From positions 1-64,000 of the forward strand of contig NZ_RDQF01000019.1 in the NCBI RefSeq assembly GCF_004114425.1: a stretch of DNA of 64,000 nt, read 5' to 3'. The stretch is from Bradyrhizobium vignae (GTDB taxonomy: Bacteria; Pseudomonadota; Alphaproteobacteria; Rhizobiales; Xanthobacteraceae). Positions 25,478 through 33,941 of this stretch are shown here, in pieces. Position numbers and translations under genes: made by a program. The notes beneath the pieces are model-generated. The model ran no database searches and was not told where the DNA came from. It worked only from the letters and a program-made list of their open reading frames with translations. The first letter of the stretch is position 1; each line of letters starts with the position of its first letter.

Positions 25478-26278
25478 ATGTGGGGCATCGTTCCGGCCGC
25501 GGGCCGCGGCAGCCGCATCCAGCCGCTCGCCTTCTCGAAGGAATTGCTGCCGGTCGGCAGCCGGCGTGACGACGGTACGGACCGCCCCTGCGCCGTCTCC
25601 GAATATCTCCTGGAGCGGTTGATCCTGGGCGGTGCCGACAAGATCTGCTTCGTGATCTCGCCGGGCAAATCCGACATCCTCGAATATTTCGGTGACCATT
25701 ACGGCACCGCCGAGCTCGCCTATGTCGTGCAGCCGGAGGCATCCGGCCTGTGCGACGCCGTGTTCAGGGCAAGCACCGTCGTCGGGCAACACGAGGATGT
25801 CTTCGTCGGACTGCCCGATACCGTGTGGTTTCCCAAGGCGGCCTTGCATTCCCTGCCGGATGCAGACCTCTCGTTCCTCCTGTTCCCGGTCGAGCACCCC
25901 GAATTCTTCGATGCGGTGGTGCTGGACGGCGAGCAGGTGACGGAGATCCAGGTCAAGCAGCCGCACGCAACCTCGCGCTGGATCTGGGGCGCCTTCAAGA
26001 TGTCGGCGCGCGGCTTCCGCGAGCTCCGGTCGCTGTGGCACGCACGCGAACGCCGCGACGAATATTTCGGGACGCTGGTCAATGCTTATCTTTCGTCCGG
26101 TGGCCGCGGCATCGGCGTCAAGGCCGGCGAATCCTACGTCGATGTCGGAACCATCGACGGCTATCGCACGGCGATGGCGCTGCTCGCCGAGACCGCCGAG
26201 GGCCGATCGAGGCTGCGGGCCCGCGCGTCGTCGGACGGCGCCCGCCCGCTCGCAGCGAACAACGGAGCGAATGCATGA
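25478..26278 (+). CDS. NDP-sugar pyrophosphorylase (nucleotidyltransferase)
   Basis: A 266-residue protein with the signature WGIVPAAGRGSRIQPLAFSK (the GxGxRxxP..KELLPV motif; residues 2-25). GLPDTVWFP stands where RfbA-type enzymes keep the metal-binding DN..; VKAGESYVDVGTIDGYRTA is the C-terminal sugar loop. It joins a sugar 1-phosphate to a nucleoside triphosphate, supplying an activated donor to the cluster's glycosyltransferases. Length and motifs are nearest glucose-1-phosphate thymidylyl/uridylyltransferases. Sugar and nucleotide not resolved. Its stop overlaps the methyltransferase start (ATGA). Confidence 0.88.
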   Translation: MWGIVPAAGRGSRIQPLAFSKELLPVGSRRDDGTDRPCAVSEYLLERLILGGADKICFVISPGKSDILEYFGDHYGTAELAYVVQPEASGLCDAVFRASTVVGQHEDVFVGLPDTVWFPKAALHSLPDADLSFLLFPVEHPEFFDAVVLDGEQVTEIQVKQPHATSRWIWGAFKMSARGFRELRSLWHARERRDEYFGTLVNAYLSSGGRGIGVKAGESYVDVGTIDGYRTAMALLAETAEGRSRLRARASSDGARPLAANNGANA

Positions 26279-27042
26279 CCAGAGGTGCCCTCTCCCGTGA
26301 GGAGATCCGCCAGCGCATCGACGCGCTCGGGCCATGGTTTCACAATCTCGACCTCAAGGGCGTGCCGACCGCGCCGTCGCACTTTCTGGGCGACTATCCC
26401 AATGTGAAGTGGCAGCGCTTCTCCGGAATCATCCCCGATCGGCTCGAAGGCAAGACCGTGCTCGACATCGGCTGCAACGCCGGCTTTTACGCCATGGAGA
26501 TGAAGCGGCGCGGCGCCGAACGCGTGCTCGGCCTCGACACCGACGAGGAATACCTTGCGCAAGCCCGGTTCGCGGCCGAAGTGAACGGACTCAGGATCGA
26601 GTTCCGCAAGATGTCGGCCTATGATGTCGGCCAGCTGCGTGAAAGGTTCGACCTCGTCATCTTCATGGGCGTGCTCTACCATCTGCGGCACCCGCTGCTC
26701 GCGCTGGACCTGATCCATGAGCACGTCGCCGGCGATCTCCTGCTGTTCCAGTCGATGCAGCGCGGCGACAGCCGCGTCGACGCGATCGAGAAGAACTACG
26801 ACTTCTGGACCACCGAGCAGTTCGATTCGTCCGGCTACCCCAAGCTGCACTTCGTCGAGCATAAATATGCCGACGACCCCACCAATTGGTGGGTGCCCAA
26901 TCGCGCCTGCGTCGAAGCCATGCTGCGCAGCGCGGGCTTTGCCATCGCGGCCCATCCGGAGGATGAGGTGTATCTGTGCAGGCGCACGACGCGGCCGCAG
27001 GCCGATGGCCCGGTCTATCCGTCGCGGGAGACGGACCGATGA
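26275..27042 (+). CDS. SAM-dependent methyltransferase of a glycosyltransferase-island family (TIGR04290-like)
   Basis: A 255-residue class I methyltransferase: motif I VLDIGCNAGFYAMEMKRRGA (about 62-81), then LGLDTDEEYLAQAR, and FDLVIFMGVLYHLRHPLLAL. The start PWFHNLDLKGVPTAPSHFLG resembles tRNA wobble carboxymethyltransferase CmoB-like enzymes. NWWVPNRACVEAMLRSAGF closes the fold. I recall a protein-family model, TIGR04290, for methyltransferases in such islands; assignment to it is from memory. It probably methylates a sugar or inositol hydroxyl. It overlaps both neighbours by four bases. Confidence 0.86.
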   Translation: MTRGALSREEIRQRIDALGPWFHNLDLKGVPTAPSHFLGDYPNVKWQRFSGIIPDRLEGKTVLDIGCNAGFYAMEMKRRGAERVLGLDTDEEYLAQARFAAEVNGLRIEFRKMSAYDVGQLRERFDLVIFMGVLYHLRHPLLALDLIHEHVAGDLLLFQSMQRGDSRVDAIEKNYDFWTTEQFDSSGYPKLHFVEHKYADDPTNWWVPNRACVEAMLRSAGFAIAAHPEDEVYLCRRTTRPQADGPVYPSRETDR

Positions 27043-27986
27043 TCGAGGCCGCCAAGATCTGGAACGAGCCCAACAACAAGTCGCATTGGGACCTCCTGAT
27101 CGACCCGGCCTGGGCGATGTTCGCAAATCTGGCGCTGGCGGCCGGCAAGGCGATCCGCAGTGCGCACCCGACCTTGCCGCGCGTGCTCGGCGGCATCTCG
27201 CCGATCGACCCGTCCTTCATGCGCAACATGCAGGCGCGCGGCGTGATCGATCACGTCGACGCCGTCGCCGTGCACGGCTTTCCGCTCGACTGGAATTTGT
27301 GGCAGATCGGGGAATGGCCGGCCAAGATCGAGGAGATCAAGGCTGTCATCTCGCTCCCGGTCTGGGTGACCGAAGTCGGCGTCTCCTCGTTCGGCGCCGA
27401 GGAGGTACAGGCCTGGGGCCTGTCGCGCACAGCCGAGCTCTTGATCGGCCGCGCGCCGCGTATCCACTGGTACAGCCTCTACGATCTCCCTTCGACCTGG
27501 GAGGCGACCACCCGGCACAAGGAGGCGGAGGGTTCCTCCTATTACCGGCACTTCCACATGGGCCTGCTGCGCGAGGATGGAACGCCGAAAGCCGCAGCGG
27601 AGCTGTTTGGCCAATATGCGCCAGACATGGGTCTGTGCCAGTGGTTTCACTTCGAGGACCATCGACTTGATGACGCCGTGCGCTGGATGCGCCGCTTCGG
27701 CGTGAGGCACTTACGGACCGGCCTGTCATGGGCCGACAGCTTCCGTCCCAACGCGCTCGACTGGTTCGACCGCCAGATGGACGCGCTGGCCGAGTTCGAT
27801 GTCACCGTGACCTTCTGCTTCACACCGGAACACCGCGGTCTCGAACCTCATCACACCAGCCCGCCGCTCGACGTCAACGAGTTCGCCGATTTCTGTGCGC
27901 AGATGGTCGAGCGCTATTGCACGAAAACCGGCGTCGCTTCGTCGCTGACGACGCCGCCGCTCAGGGAGCCGACATGCGTGCCCTGA
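27039..27986 (+). CDS. Glycosidase-like protein of clan GH-A with an apparently permuted barrel
   Basis: A 315-residue protein starting MIEAAKIWNEPNNKSHWD, where E10 in the NEP motif is the usual acid/base, at strand beta-4 of GH-A barrels. The nucleophile E112 (VWVTEVGVSS, beta-7) and RIHWYSLYDLP (beta-8) follow. After that comes material that normally begins such barrels: MGLCQWFHFEDHR, VRHLRTGLSWADS and VTVTFCFTPEHRG (beta-1 to beta-3). So beta-4..8 precede beta-1..3. Closest in flavour to beta-xylosidases (GH39/GH5). No signal peptide, so action is cytoplasmic. It starts on an ATGA overlap and runs 13 bases into the next gene. Confidence 0.8.
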   Translation: MIEAAKIWNEPNNKSHWDLLIDPAWAMFANLALAAGKAIRSAHPTLPRVLGGISPIDPSFMRNMQARGVIDHVDAVAVHGFPLDWNLWQIGEWPAKIEEIKAVISLPVWVTEVGVSSFGAEEVQAWGLSRTAELLIGRAPRIHWYSLYDLPSTWEATTRHKEAEGSSYYRHFHMGLLREDGTPKAAAELFGQYAPDMGLCQWFHFEDHRLDDAVRWMRRFGVRHLRTGLSWADSFRPNALDWFDRQMDALAEFDVTVTFCFTPEHRGLEPHHTSPPLDVNEFADFCAQMVERYCTKTGVASSLTTPPLREPTCVP

Positions 27987-29179
27987 TCCTCGTGATGGAT
28001 TCGGTCGGTATCGGCTCGGCGCCCGATGCCGTCAACTACGGTGACGAAGGCGCCGATACGGTCGGCCACGTCGCGGACGCGTGCATGGCCGGCCATGCCG
28101 ACAGCCCGCAGCGGGAGGGCAGACTGCGCGTTCCCAATCTGGTGGCACTGGGACTGGGTGAGGCCTGCCATCTGGCCACCGGCCGCGTCCCGCCCGGGCT
28201 GGACGGCCGGGTTCAATTTGCGCGCTATGGATGCGCGAGCGAGATATCCAGGGGCAAGGACACGCCGTCCGGCCATTGGGAGATCGCCGGCGTGCCTGTC
28301 GCATTCGACTGGGGCTATTTTCCAAAGATCCAACCCTGCTTCCCGCGCGATCTCGTGGAGAAGCTGTGCGAACTGGCCGGACTGCCCGGCATCCTCGGGA
28401 ACTGCCACGCCTCCGGCACCGACATCATCTCCGAATTCGGCGAGCGCCACATGCGCAGCGGCGAACCGATCTGCTACACCTCCGCCGACAGCGTGTTCCA
28501 GATCGCGGCGCACGAAGAGACGTTCGGGCTCGAGCGGCTCTACGAGGTCTGCACGATTGCGAGGCGGCTGGTCGATCCCCTGAACATCGGCCGCGTCATC
28601 GCGCGTCCGTTCGTCGGATCGAACGCGCATGACTTCAAGCGCACCTCGCACCGGCGAGATTTCTCCGTTCCGCCGCCCGAACGAACCATTCTCGACCTTG
28701 CGCAACTCTCCGGCCGCGACATCGTGACGATCGGCAAGATCGACGACATCTTCGCCCATCGCGGCACCGGGCGAAACCTGCGCGGCGACGGCAATGCGGC
28801 ACTCTTCGATGCCACGCTGGATGGGCTGGCGAGCCTTGCAGAAGGCGGGCTGCTGTTCGCGAACTTCATCGATTTCGACACGCTCTACGGCCACCGCCGC
28901 GACGTGGCCGGCTACGCAGCGGCGCTCGAAGCCTTTGACGCTCGCCTTCCCGAACTGCTGAACCGGCTGCGAAGCGACGATCTGCTGATCATCACCGCCG
29001 ATCATGGCTGCGATCCGACCTGGAGCGGAACCGATCACACGCGCGAGCAGGTCCCGATCCTGGCACAGACCGCGCAATCAATGTCTCCGATTGGCCGACG
29101 CGCGGGGTTCGCCGATATCGGTGCGACCGTCGCGAGACATCTCGATCTGCCCGCGCCGCTTCATGGCGCGCATTTCTAG
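27974..29179 (+). CDS. Phosphopentomutase-like enzyme (DeoB family)
   Basis: A 401-residue alkaline-phosphatase-superfamily mutase. Motifs are nearly complete: LVMDSVGIGSAPDAVNYGDE then GADTVGH, the phospho-threonine loop KDTPSGHWEI, VTIGKIDDIFAHRG, NFIDFDTLYGHRRD and TADHGCDPTWSGTDHTRE. DeoB exchanges phosphate between C1 and C5 of (deoxy)ribose. Here it sits in a glycan cluster, with no nucleoside catabolism genes nearby, so it may supply a pentose 1-phosphate or act on a related phosphosugar. It is the last gene of the first block; a 196-base gap follows. Confidence 0.9.
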   Translation: MRALILVMDSVGIGSAPDAVNYGDEGADTVGHVADACMAGHADSPQREGRLRVPNLVALGLGEACHLATGRVPPGLDGRVQFARYGCASEISRGKDTPSGHWEIAGVPVAFDWGYFPKIQPCFPRDLVEKLCELAGLPGILGNCHASGTDIISEFGERHMRSGEPICYTSADSVFQIAAHEETFGLERLYEVCTIARRLVDPLNIGRVIARPFVGSNAHDFKRTSHRRDFSVPPPERTILDLAQLSGRDIVTIGKIDDIFAHRGTGRNLRGDGNAALFDATLDGLASLAEGGLLFANFIDFDTLYGHRRDVAGYAAALEAFDARLPELLNRLRSDDLLIITADHGCDPTWSGTDHTREQVPILAQTAQSMSPIGRRAGFADIGATVARHLDLPAPLHGAHF

Positions 29180-29238
29180 CCGCCATTCACTTGGGTTATT
29201 GATCCAGGTTAGAGAAATTTTCGTTTGTAGGTCTCGCA

Positions 29239-29263
29239 GGAACGAACATTCCTTGCATCGCTT
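29239..29263 (+). promoter_or_regulatory. Second EcfG-like promoter, -35 perfect, -10 degenerate
   Basis: CAGGAACGAACATTCCTT here matches CAGGAACGAACATACCTT before the inositol phosphate synthase gene with one difference. GGAAC is at 29239-29243. Sixteen bases on is GCTT (29260-29263) rather than CGTT. It lies in the only sizeable gap inside the cluster (29180-29375), ahead of the second gene block. Confidence 0.45.
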
Positions 29264-29375
29264 CTAACTCCCAGACGTGACTGGCGCGCGGGTCGCCCGA
29301 CCAAGCAAAGCGCGCTTCAACTCTCATCATCGACTGATCCCGAACGGATCGGTCCCATGCGGCACGGAGCGGTGA

Positions 29376-30488
29376 ATGACGCGAGTATTGATTACTGGAG
29401 GCGCGGGATTCATCGGCTCACACACGGCCGACGTGCTGCTTGCGGCCGGTTACGAGGTCCGCCTTCTCGACAATCTCTCTCCGCAGGTCCACGGCGGCAA
29501 CCGTCTGCGGCCCGCCTATCTTGCGGACGATGCGGAGCTCGTCGTCGGCGACGTCACCGACGCCGTCGCCGTCCAACAGGCCTTGCGCGACGCCGACATG
29601 GTGCTGCATCTCGCCTCCGCCGTCGGCGTCGGGCAGAGCATGTACGACATCGAGCCTTATGTCAGGACGAACGAACTCGGCACTGCGGTGTTGCTGCAGG
29701 CGCTGGCCAAGCGCCCCGTCGCGCGCCTGGTCGTGGCATCCTCGATGAGCATCTATGGCGAGGGCCTCTATCGCGACGGCGGCGGGAGCATCGTCGCGTG
29801 CGACGAACGACCGATCGAGCAGCTTCGCAAAGGCGAATGGGAATTGCGGGACACCGCTGGTCATCTGCTCGATCCCGTGCCCACCCCTGAAACGAAGCAG
29901 CCGTCGCTGAGCTCGATCTACGCGCTGAACAAGTATGCGCAGGAGCGCATGTGCCTGATCACGGGCAAGGCCTACGGCATTTCGACCGTCGCCTTGCGCT
30001 TCTTCAACGTATTCGGTCCGCGCCAGGCCCTATCGAATCCCTATACCGGCGTGCTGGCCATCTTCGCTGCACGACTGCTCAACGGCCGTCCGCCGCTCGT
30101 TTTCGAGGACGGCCTGCAGCGGCGCGACTTCGTTCATGTGCGCGACGTTGCCCGCGTCTGCCGCATGGCTCTCGAAGCCGAGCACAGTCAGGACGTCTTC
30201 AACGTCGGCTCGGGTCAGAGCCGCAGCATACTGTCGGTCGCCGAGGATCTGGCCCAGGTGATGGGACGGCGCGAGATCGCTCCCGAGATCACGCGAAAAT
30301 ACCGGGCCGGCGACATCAGGCACTGCTTTGCCGATATCGGCAAGTCACGCGACCTGCTCGGCTTCGAGCCGCATGTCGCGTTCAAGGACGGCCTTGAAGA
30401 GCTCGCCGGGTATCTCGCCGACCAGATCGCGGACGATCAGGCCGAGCGGGCGACCCGCGAGCTGCTGCAACGGGGGTTGGTTGCGTAA
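29376..30488 (+). CDS. NAD-dependent epimerase/dehydratase, first of the second block
   Basis: A 370-residue extended SDR: Rossmann motif VLITGGAGFIGSHTAD (4-19), S-S-x-S in VVASSMSIYGEG, and the catalytic Y-x3-K in IYALNKYAQERM. It has an insertion (about 135-170, ERPIEQLRKGEWELRD) and a later FGPRQALSNPYTG segment typical of UDP-sugar 4-epimerase-like enzymes. It reads after the EcfG-like site, and its stop TAA shares a base with the next start. The nucleotide sugar is unknown. Confidence 0.88.
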   Translation: MTRVLITGGAGFIGSHTADVLLAAGYEVRLLDNLSPQVHGGNRLRPAYLADDAELVVGDVTDAVAVQQALRDADMVLHLASAVGVGQSMYDIEPYVRTNELGTAVLLQALAKRPVARLVVASSMSIYGEGLYRDGGGSIVACDERPIEQLRKGEWELRDTAGHLLDPVPTPETKQPSLSSIYALNKYAQERMCLITGKAYGISTVALRFFNVFGPRQALSNPYTGVLAIFAARLLNGRPPLVFEDGLQRRDFVHVRDVARVCRMALEAEHSQDVFNVGSGQSRSILSVAEDLAQVMGRREIAPEITRKYRAGDIRHCFADIGKSRDLLGFEPHVAFKDGLEELAGYLADQIADDQAERATRELLQRGLVA

Positions 30489-31549
30489 TGAGCGAGCAAG
30501 CGAACGGACACGTCCTGGTCACCGGCGGCTGCGGCTTCATTGGCTGCAATCTCGCCGACCGCCTCGCCGAGCGGGGTGATCGCGTTCTGGTGCTGGACAA
30601 TCTCGCCCGCGCCGGCGTGCGCGAGAACGCGCAATGGCTGAAATCCCGGCATGGCGACCGCGTCACCATCACGGTGGCTGATATCCGCGACCCAATTCCG
30701 GTGATCGACGCCGTGCGCGAGGCGCGGGCCGTGTTGCACCTGGCAGCTCAGGTCGCCGTCACCGACAGCGTCAGCGATCCCGCCGCCGATTTCGAGATCA
30801 ACGCGCGCGGCACGCTGAACGTGCTCGAGGCCGTTCGCCTGCACAACAACTTCGCGCCGGTAATCTTCGCCTCGACCAACAAGGTCTATGGGCGCCTGAT
30901 CGAGGACAGCGAGATCGCGCTCCAGGAGCGCCGCTACATGCCGATCAGCGACCTGCTCACCGGCGGCGTCTCGGAGAATGCGCCGCTGGATTTCTACAGT
31001 CCCTATGGATGCTCCAAGGGCACGGCCGATCAATATGTCCACGACTATGCCCGGGTGTTCGGGCTGCAGACCGTGGTGATGCGCATGAGCTGCATCTACG
31101 GGCCGCGGCAATTCGGCACCGAGGACCAGGGCTGGATCGCACACTTCCTGCTCAGCGCCATCCGTGGCAATCCGCTGACGATCTATGGCGATGGCAAGCA
31201 GGTCCGCGACGCGCTGCACGTGTCGGACGCGGTGAGCGCCTGGCTCGCGGCCCTCGACCACATCGCGCTGGCCCGCGGCCGCGTCTTCAATCTCGGCGGT
31301 GGTCCGGCCAATGCGGTCAGCCTGCTCGAACTGATCGACCGCATCACCGAGCTGACCGGCCGCAAGATCAACTACCGCTTTGCGGATTGGCGACCTGGCG
31401 ATCAACCCTGGTACGTGACCGACACAAGGGCGCTGGCCACCGCGCTCGGCTGGACGCCGCAAATGTCCCTCGCCGACGGCCTGCGCTCGCTTCACGCCTG
31501 GCTCGACGGCCGCTTCGGATCACCCGGAAACCGCGAGGCCATGGCATGA
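30488..31549 (+). CDS. NAD-dependent epimerase, CDP-tyvelose/paratose 2-epimerase-like
   Basis: A 353-residue extended SDR with VLVTGGCGFIGCNLADRLAE (9-28). The segment DNLARAGVRENAQWLKSRHG is characteristic of the CDP-paratose 2-epimerase branch, as is YGCSKGTADQYVHDYARVFG followed by MSCIYGPRQFGTEDQGW. The active Y-x3-K is YGCSK. It probably inverts a centre in a nucleotide-linked hexose or pentose. It sits between another epimerase and the radical SAM gene with one- and four-base overlaps. Confidence 0.88.
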   Translation: MSEQANGHVLVTGGCGFIGCNLADRLAERGDRVLVLDNLARAGVRENAQWLKSRHGDRVTITVADIRDPIPVIDAVREARAVLHLAAQVAVTDSVSDPAADFEINARGTLNVLEAVRLHNNFAPVIFASTNKVYGRLIEDSEIALQERRYMPISDLLTGGVSENAPLDFYSPYGCSKGTADQYVHDYARVFGLQTVVMRMSCIYGPRQFGTEDQGWIAHFLLSAIRGNPLTIYGDGKQVRDALHVSDAVSAWLAALDHIALARGRVFNLGGGPANAVSLLELIDRITELTGRKINYRFADWRPGDQPWYVTDTRALATALGWTPQMSLADGLRSLHAWLDGRFGSPGNREAMA

Positions 31550-32832
31550 CGCGGATCGCTCTCATCAATCCCAACTGGGATTTTGCGGGAAGCATCTATT
31601 TCGGCTGCCGCTCGCCCCATCTTCCGCTCGAGCTCGGCATCTCCGAGCACTATTTGAAGACGGCCGGCCACAAGACGCTGCTGCTCGATGCGCATCTGTT
31701 CGATCTCTCGCTCGGCGAGATCGAGGCCGAGCTGCGCGCCTTCGGTCCCGACCAGATCGTCTTCACCACTGCGCCGACATACCTGTTCTGGCGCTGCGCG
31801 CCGCCGGAGCTTCGCGTGCCGCAACAGCTCGCACTGGCGGTGAGGGACCATGCGCCGACACTGATTGCGGTGGGCCCGCATGGCTCGACCACGCCGAGGA
31901 CGGCCTTGAAGAAGCTCGGCGCCGACATCGTCGTGATGGGCGAGTGCGAGGCGTCCCTGCTGCGTCTCGCCAACGGCGAGTGGGACTTTCCCGGCCTGTG
32001 CTTCGCAGACGGTGCTTCTTTGCGCGTCAATGGCGGCCCACAGGCCGTCGCGTTCAGCGACCAGCCCGCACTCGATTGGCCGGACGAGATGATCCGGCGC
32101 CATCATCACCATCATCACCGCTTCGAGGCCGAGCCGAGTGCACCGGGCGCCGAGGTCGAGGCCTCGCGCGGCTGCCCCTACAACTGCACGTTCTGCGCCA
32201 AGGAGAATTTCCGCAACGCCTACCGCAAGCGGCCGCCAGCGGTCATTCTCGACGAGATCGACCGTTTGTGCGACCAGGGTATCGAGTACGTCTATTTCAT
32301 CGACGAGATCTTCCTTCCCAATCGCGAGCTGCTGGAGGGGTTGACGACCCGCGGGCTGAAGTTCGGCGTGCAGACACGTATCGATCTGTGGAAGCCCGAC
32401 ATGCTCGCCCTGCTCGGCCGCGCCGGCTGCGTCTCGATCGAAGCCGGCATCGAGAGCCTGACCGTCGAAGGGCGCGCAGCACTCGCCAAGAACTGCAAGA
32501 TGACCACGGATCAGCTCGCCGATCGGCTGGTCGAAGCCCGCCGCCACGTCCCCTTCGTGCAGGCCAATCTGATCGAGGTGCCCGAGGACGACGATCCCGT
32601 CGTGCAGCGCTGGCGCCGCACGATGCAGGATGCCGGCGTCTGGGCCAACGATCCGGTGCCGCTCTATCCCTATCCCGGTTCGCCTGACTATCGGAAGCTC
32701 TGGGGCGAGCCCGACGATTTCGCCTGGGAGCGCGCGCACCGGCACTATCTGGCGATGTTCGACCAGTTCAGCGACGTGCAGAACGACCGCCCGGTCCCAC
32801 TCGACACTCTCGAACGTCAGGTGACCTCATGA
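31546..32832 (+). CDS. B12-binding domain/radical SAM enzyme (TIGR04295-like)
   Basis: A 428-residue protein. The N-terminal B12-binding-type domain (1-140) has INPNWDFAGSIYFGCRSPHL and GADIVVMGECEASLLRL; it lacks the DxHxxG cobalt-ligand motif, so cobalamin would bind base-off without a histidine ligand. The radical SAM centre is C210-x3-C214-x2-C217 (RGCPYNCTFCAKENFRNAYR). Six consecutive histidines occur at 186-191 between the domains. Relatives methylate unactivated carbon or build unusual carbon skeletons. In this cluster a sugar- or inositol-modifying role is likely. It overlaps both neighbours (ATGA). I recall TIGR04295 for this group but cannot check it. Confidence 0.88.
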   Translation: MTRIALINPNWDFAGSIYFGCRSPHLPLELGISEHYLKTAGHKTLLLDAHLFDLSLGEIEAELRAFGPDQIVFTTAPTYLFWRCAPPELRVPQQLALAVRDHAPTLIAVGPHGSTTPRTALKKLGADIVVMGECEASLLRLANGEWDFPGLCFADGASLRVNGGPQAVAFSDQPALDWPDEMIRRHHHHHHRFEAEPSAPGAEVEASRGCPYNCTFCAKENFRNAYRKRPPAVILDEIDRLCDQGIEYVYFIDEIFLPNRELLEGLTTRGLKFGVQTRIDLWKPDMLALLGRAGCVSIEAGIESLTVEGRAALAKNCKMTTDQLADRLVEARRHVPFVQANLIEVPEDDDPVVQRWRRTMQDAGVWANDPVPLYPYPGSPDYRKLWGEPDDFAWERAHRHYLAMFDQFSDVQNDRPVPLDTLERQVTS

Positions 32833-33941
32833 GGCCTAGCGCGGACCTCAGGATCATGATGACGACCGACACGGTTGGCGGCGTTTGGACCTATTCCTGC
32901 GCCCTCGCCTCCAGCCTCGCTGCGTCCGGTGCCGACGTCACGCTCGTGACACTGGGCCCGCAATCTCGCAACGATCATCGCCGGATGCTGCGCGACACCC
33001 GGGTGCACCTGATCGAAACGGATCTCGCACTCGAATGGCAGGACCCGGACGGGCGGAACGTTTCCGAGGCAAGGCGCGTGCTCGCCAACCTCGAAGCCAG
33101 CTTGATGCCCGATGTCGTGCACCTGAACAGCTTTCGCGAAGCGACCTTTGCCTGGCACGCCCCGACCGTGCTGGTGGCGCACTCCTGTGTGAATTCCTGG
33201 GCCGTCGCCTGCCGCGATACGGCCTGGCTCGACGAGCCCCGATGGCGTCGCTACACCGAGCGGGTCGCCGCGGCGCTCGACATGGCGAAGGCATGGGTGT
33301 GTCCGAGCGGGGCCTTCTACGACGACATGACGGCGATCTACCAGCCGCGGTCGCGCGGCGCGGTGATCTGGAACGGCATTGCGCCTCGCGACCCCGCGGG
33401 ACGGAAGCAGGACTTGATCTTCGCGGCCGGTCGGCTGTGGGACCGCGCCAAGAACATCGAGGCTCTCGCCGCCGCCGCACCCGAGCTCGATTGGCCGGTC
33501 GAGGTGGCCGGCCCCATCGATACCGACCTGGCTGCGGGTGTGACCTGGCTCGGAGAGCTGCCGCACGAGGCCGTGGCCGCGCGATTGCAGCATGCGGCGA
33601 TCTTCGTCAGCCCTGCGCTCTATGAACCCTTTGGCCTCTCGGTGCTGGAGGCAGCCGCGGCAGGCTGCGCCCTGGTCCTCTCGGACATCCCGACGTTCCG
33701 GGAATTGTGGAGCGGTGCCGCCCTGTTCTTCGATCCGGCCGACAGTCAGGCGCTCCACCGAACGCTCTCGGAGCTTTGTGCCGACAATTTCGGGCGCACG
33801 CGCCTGCAACGCGCCGCCTACGAGCAATCCCTGACCTATTCGCTGAGGCGGACGACGAGCGCCTATCTTGGTCTCTACGAGGACCTGCTCGCATCGAGCC
33901 GGACGAGCGCGGCGGCCAGCCAGATCGAGGTGCGCGCATGA
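32829..33941 (+). CDS. GT4 family glycosyltransferase
   Basis: A 370-residue GT-B retaining transferase. The N-terminal lobe has MTTDTVGGVWTYSCALASSL, a GG-x-W-xY acceptor-side pattern, and HLNSFREATFAW. The donor side has GRLWDRAKNIEALAAA and the E-x7-E motif in SPALYEPFGLSVLEAAAAGC (Glu residues in YEPF and VLEA). Start and stop overlap neighbours by four bases. It is the only GT4 in the cluster; the other four transferases are CgeB-like. No signal or membrane segment. Mycothiol MshA is also GT4 and uses inositol phosphate, an interesting but unproven parallel. Confidence 0.9.
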   Translation: MRPSADLRIMMTTDTVGGVWTYSCALASSLAASGADVTLVTLGPQSRNDHRRMLRDTRVHLIETDLALEWQDPDGRNVSEARRVLANLEASLMPDVVHLNSFREATFAWHAPTVLVAHSCVNSWAVACRDTAWLDEPRWRRYTERVAAALDMAKAWVCPSGAFYDDMTAIYQPRSRGAVIWNGIAPRDPAGRKQDLIFAAGRLWDRAKNIEALAAAAPELDWPVEVAGPIDTDLAAGVTWLGELPHEAVAARLQHAAIFVSPALYEPFGLSVLEAAAAGCALVLSDIPTFRELWSGAALFFDPADSQALHRTLSELCADNFGRTRLQRAAYEQSLTYSLRRTTSAYLGLYEDLLASSRTSAAASQIEVRA

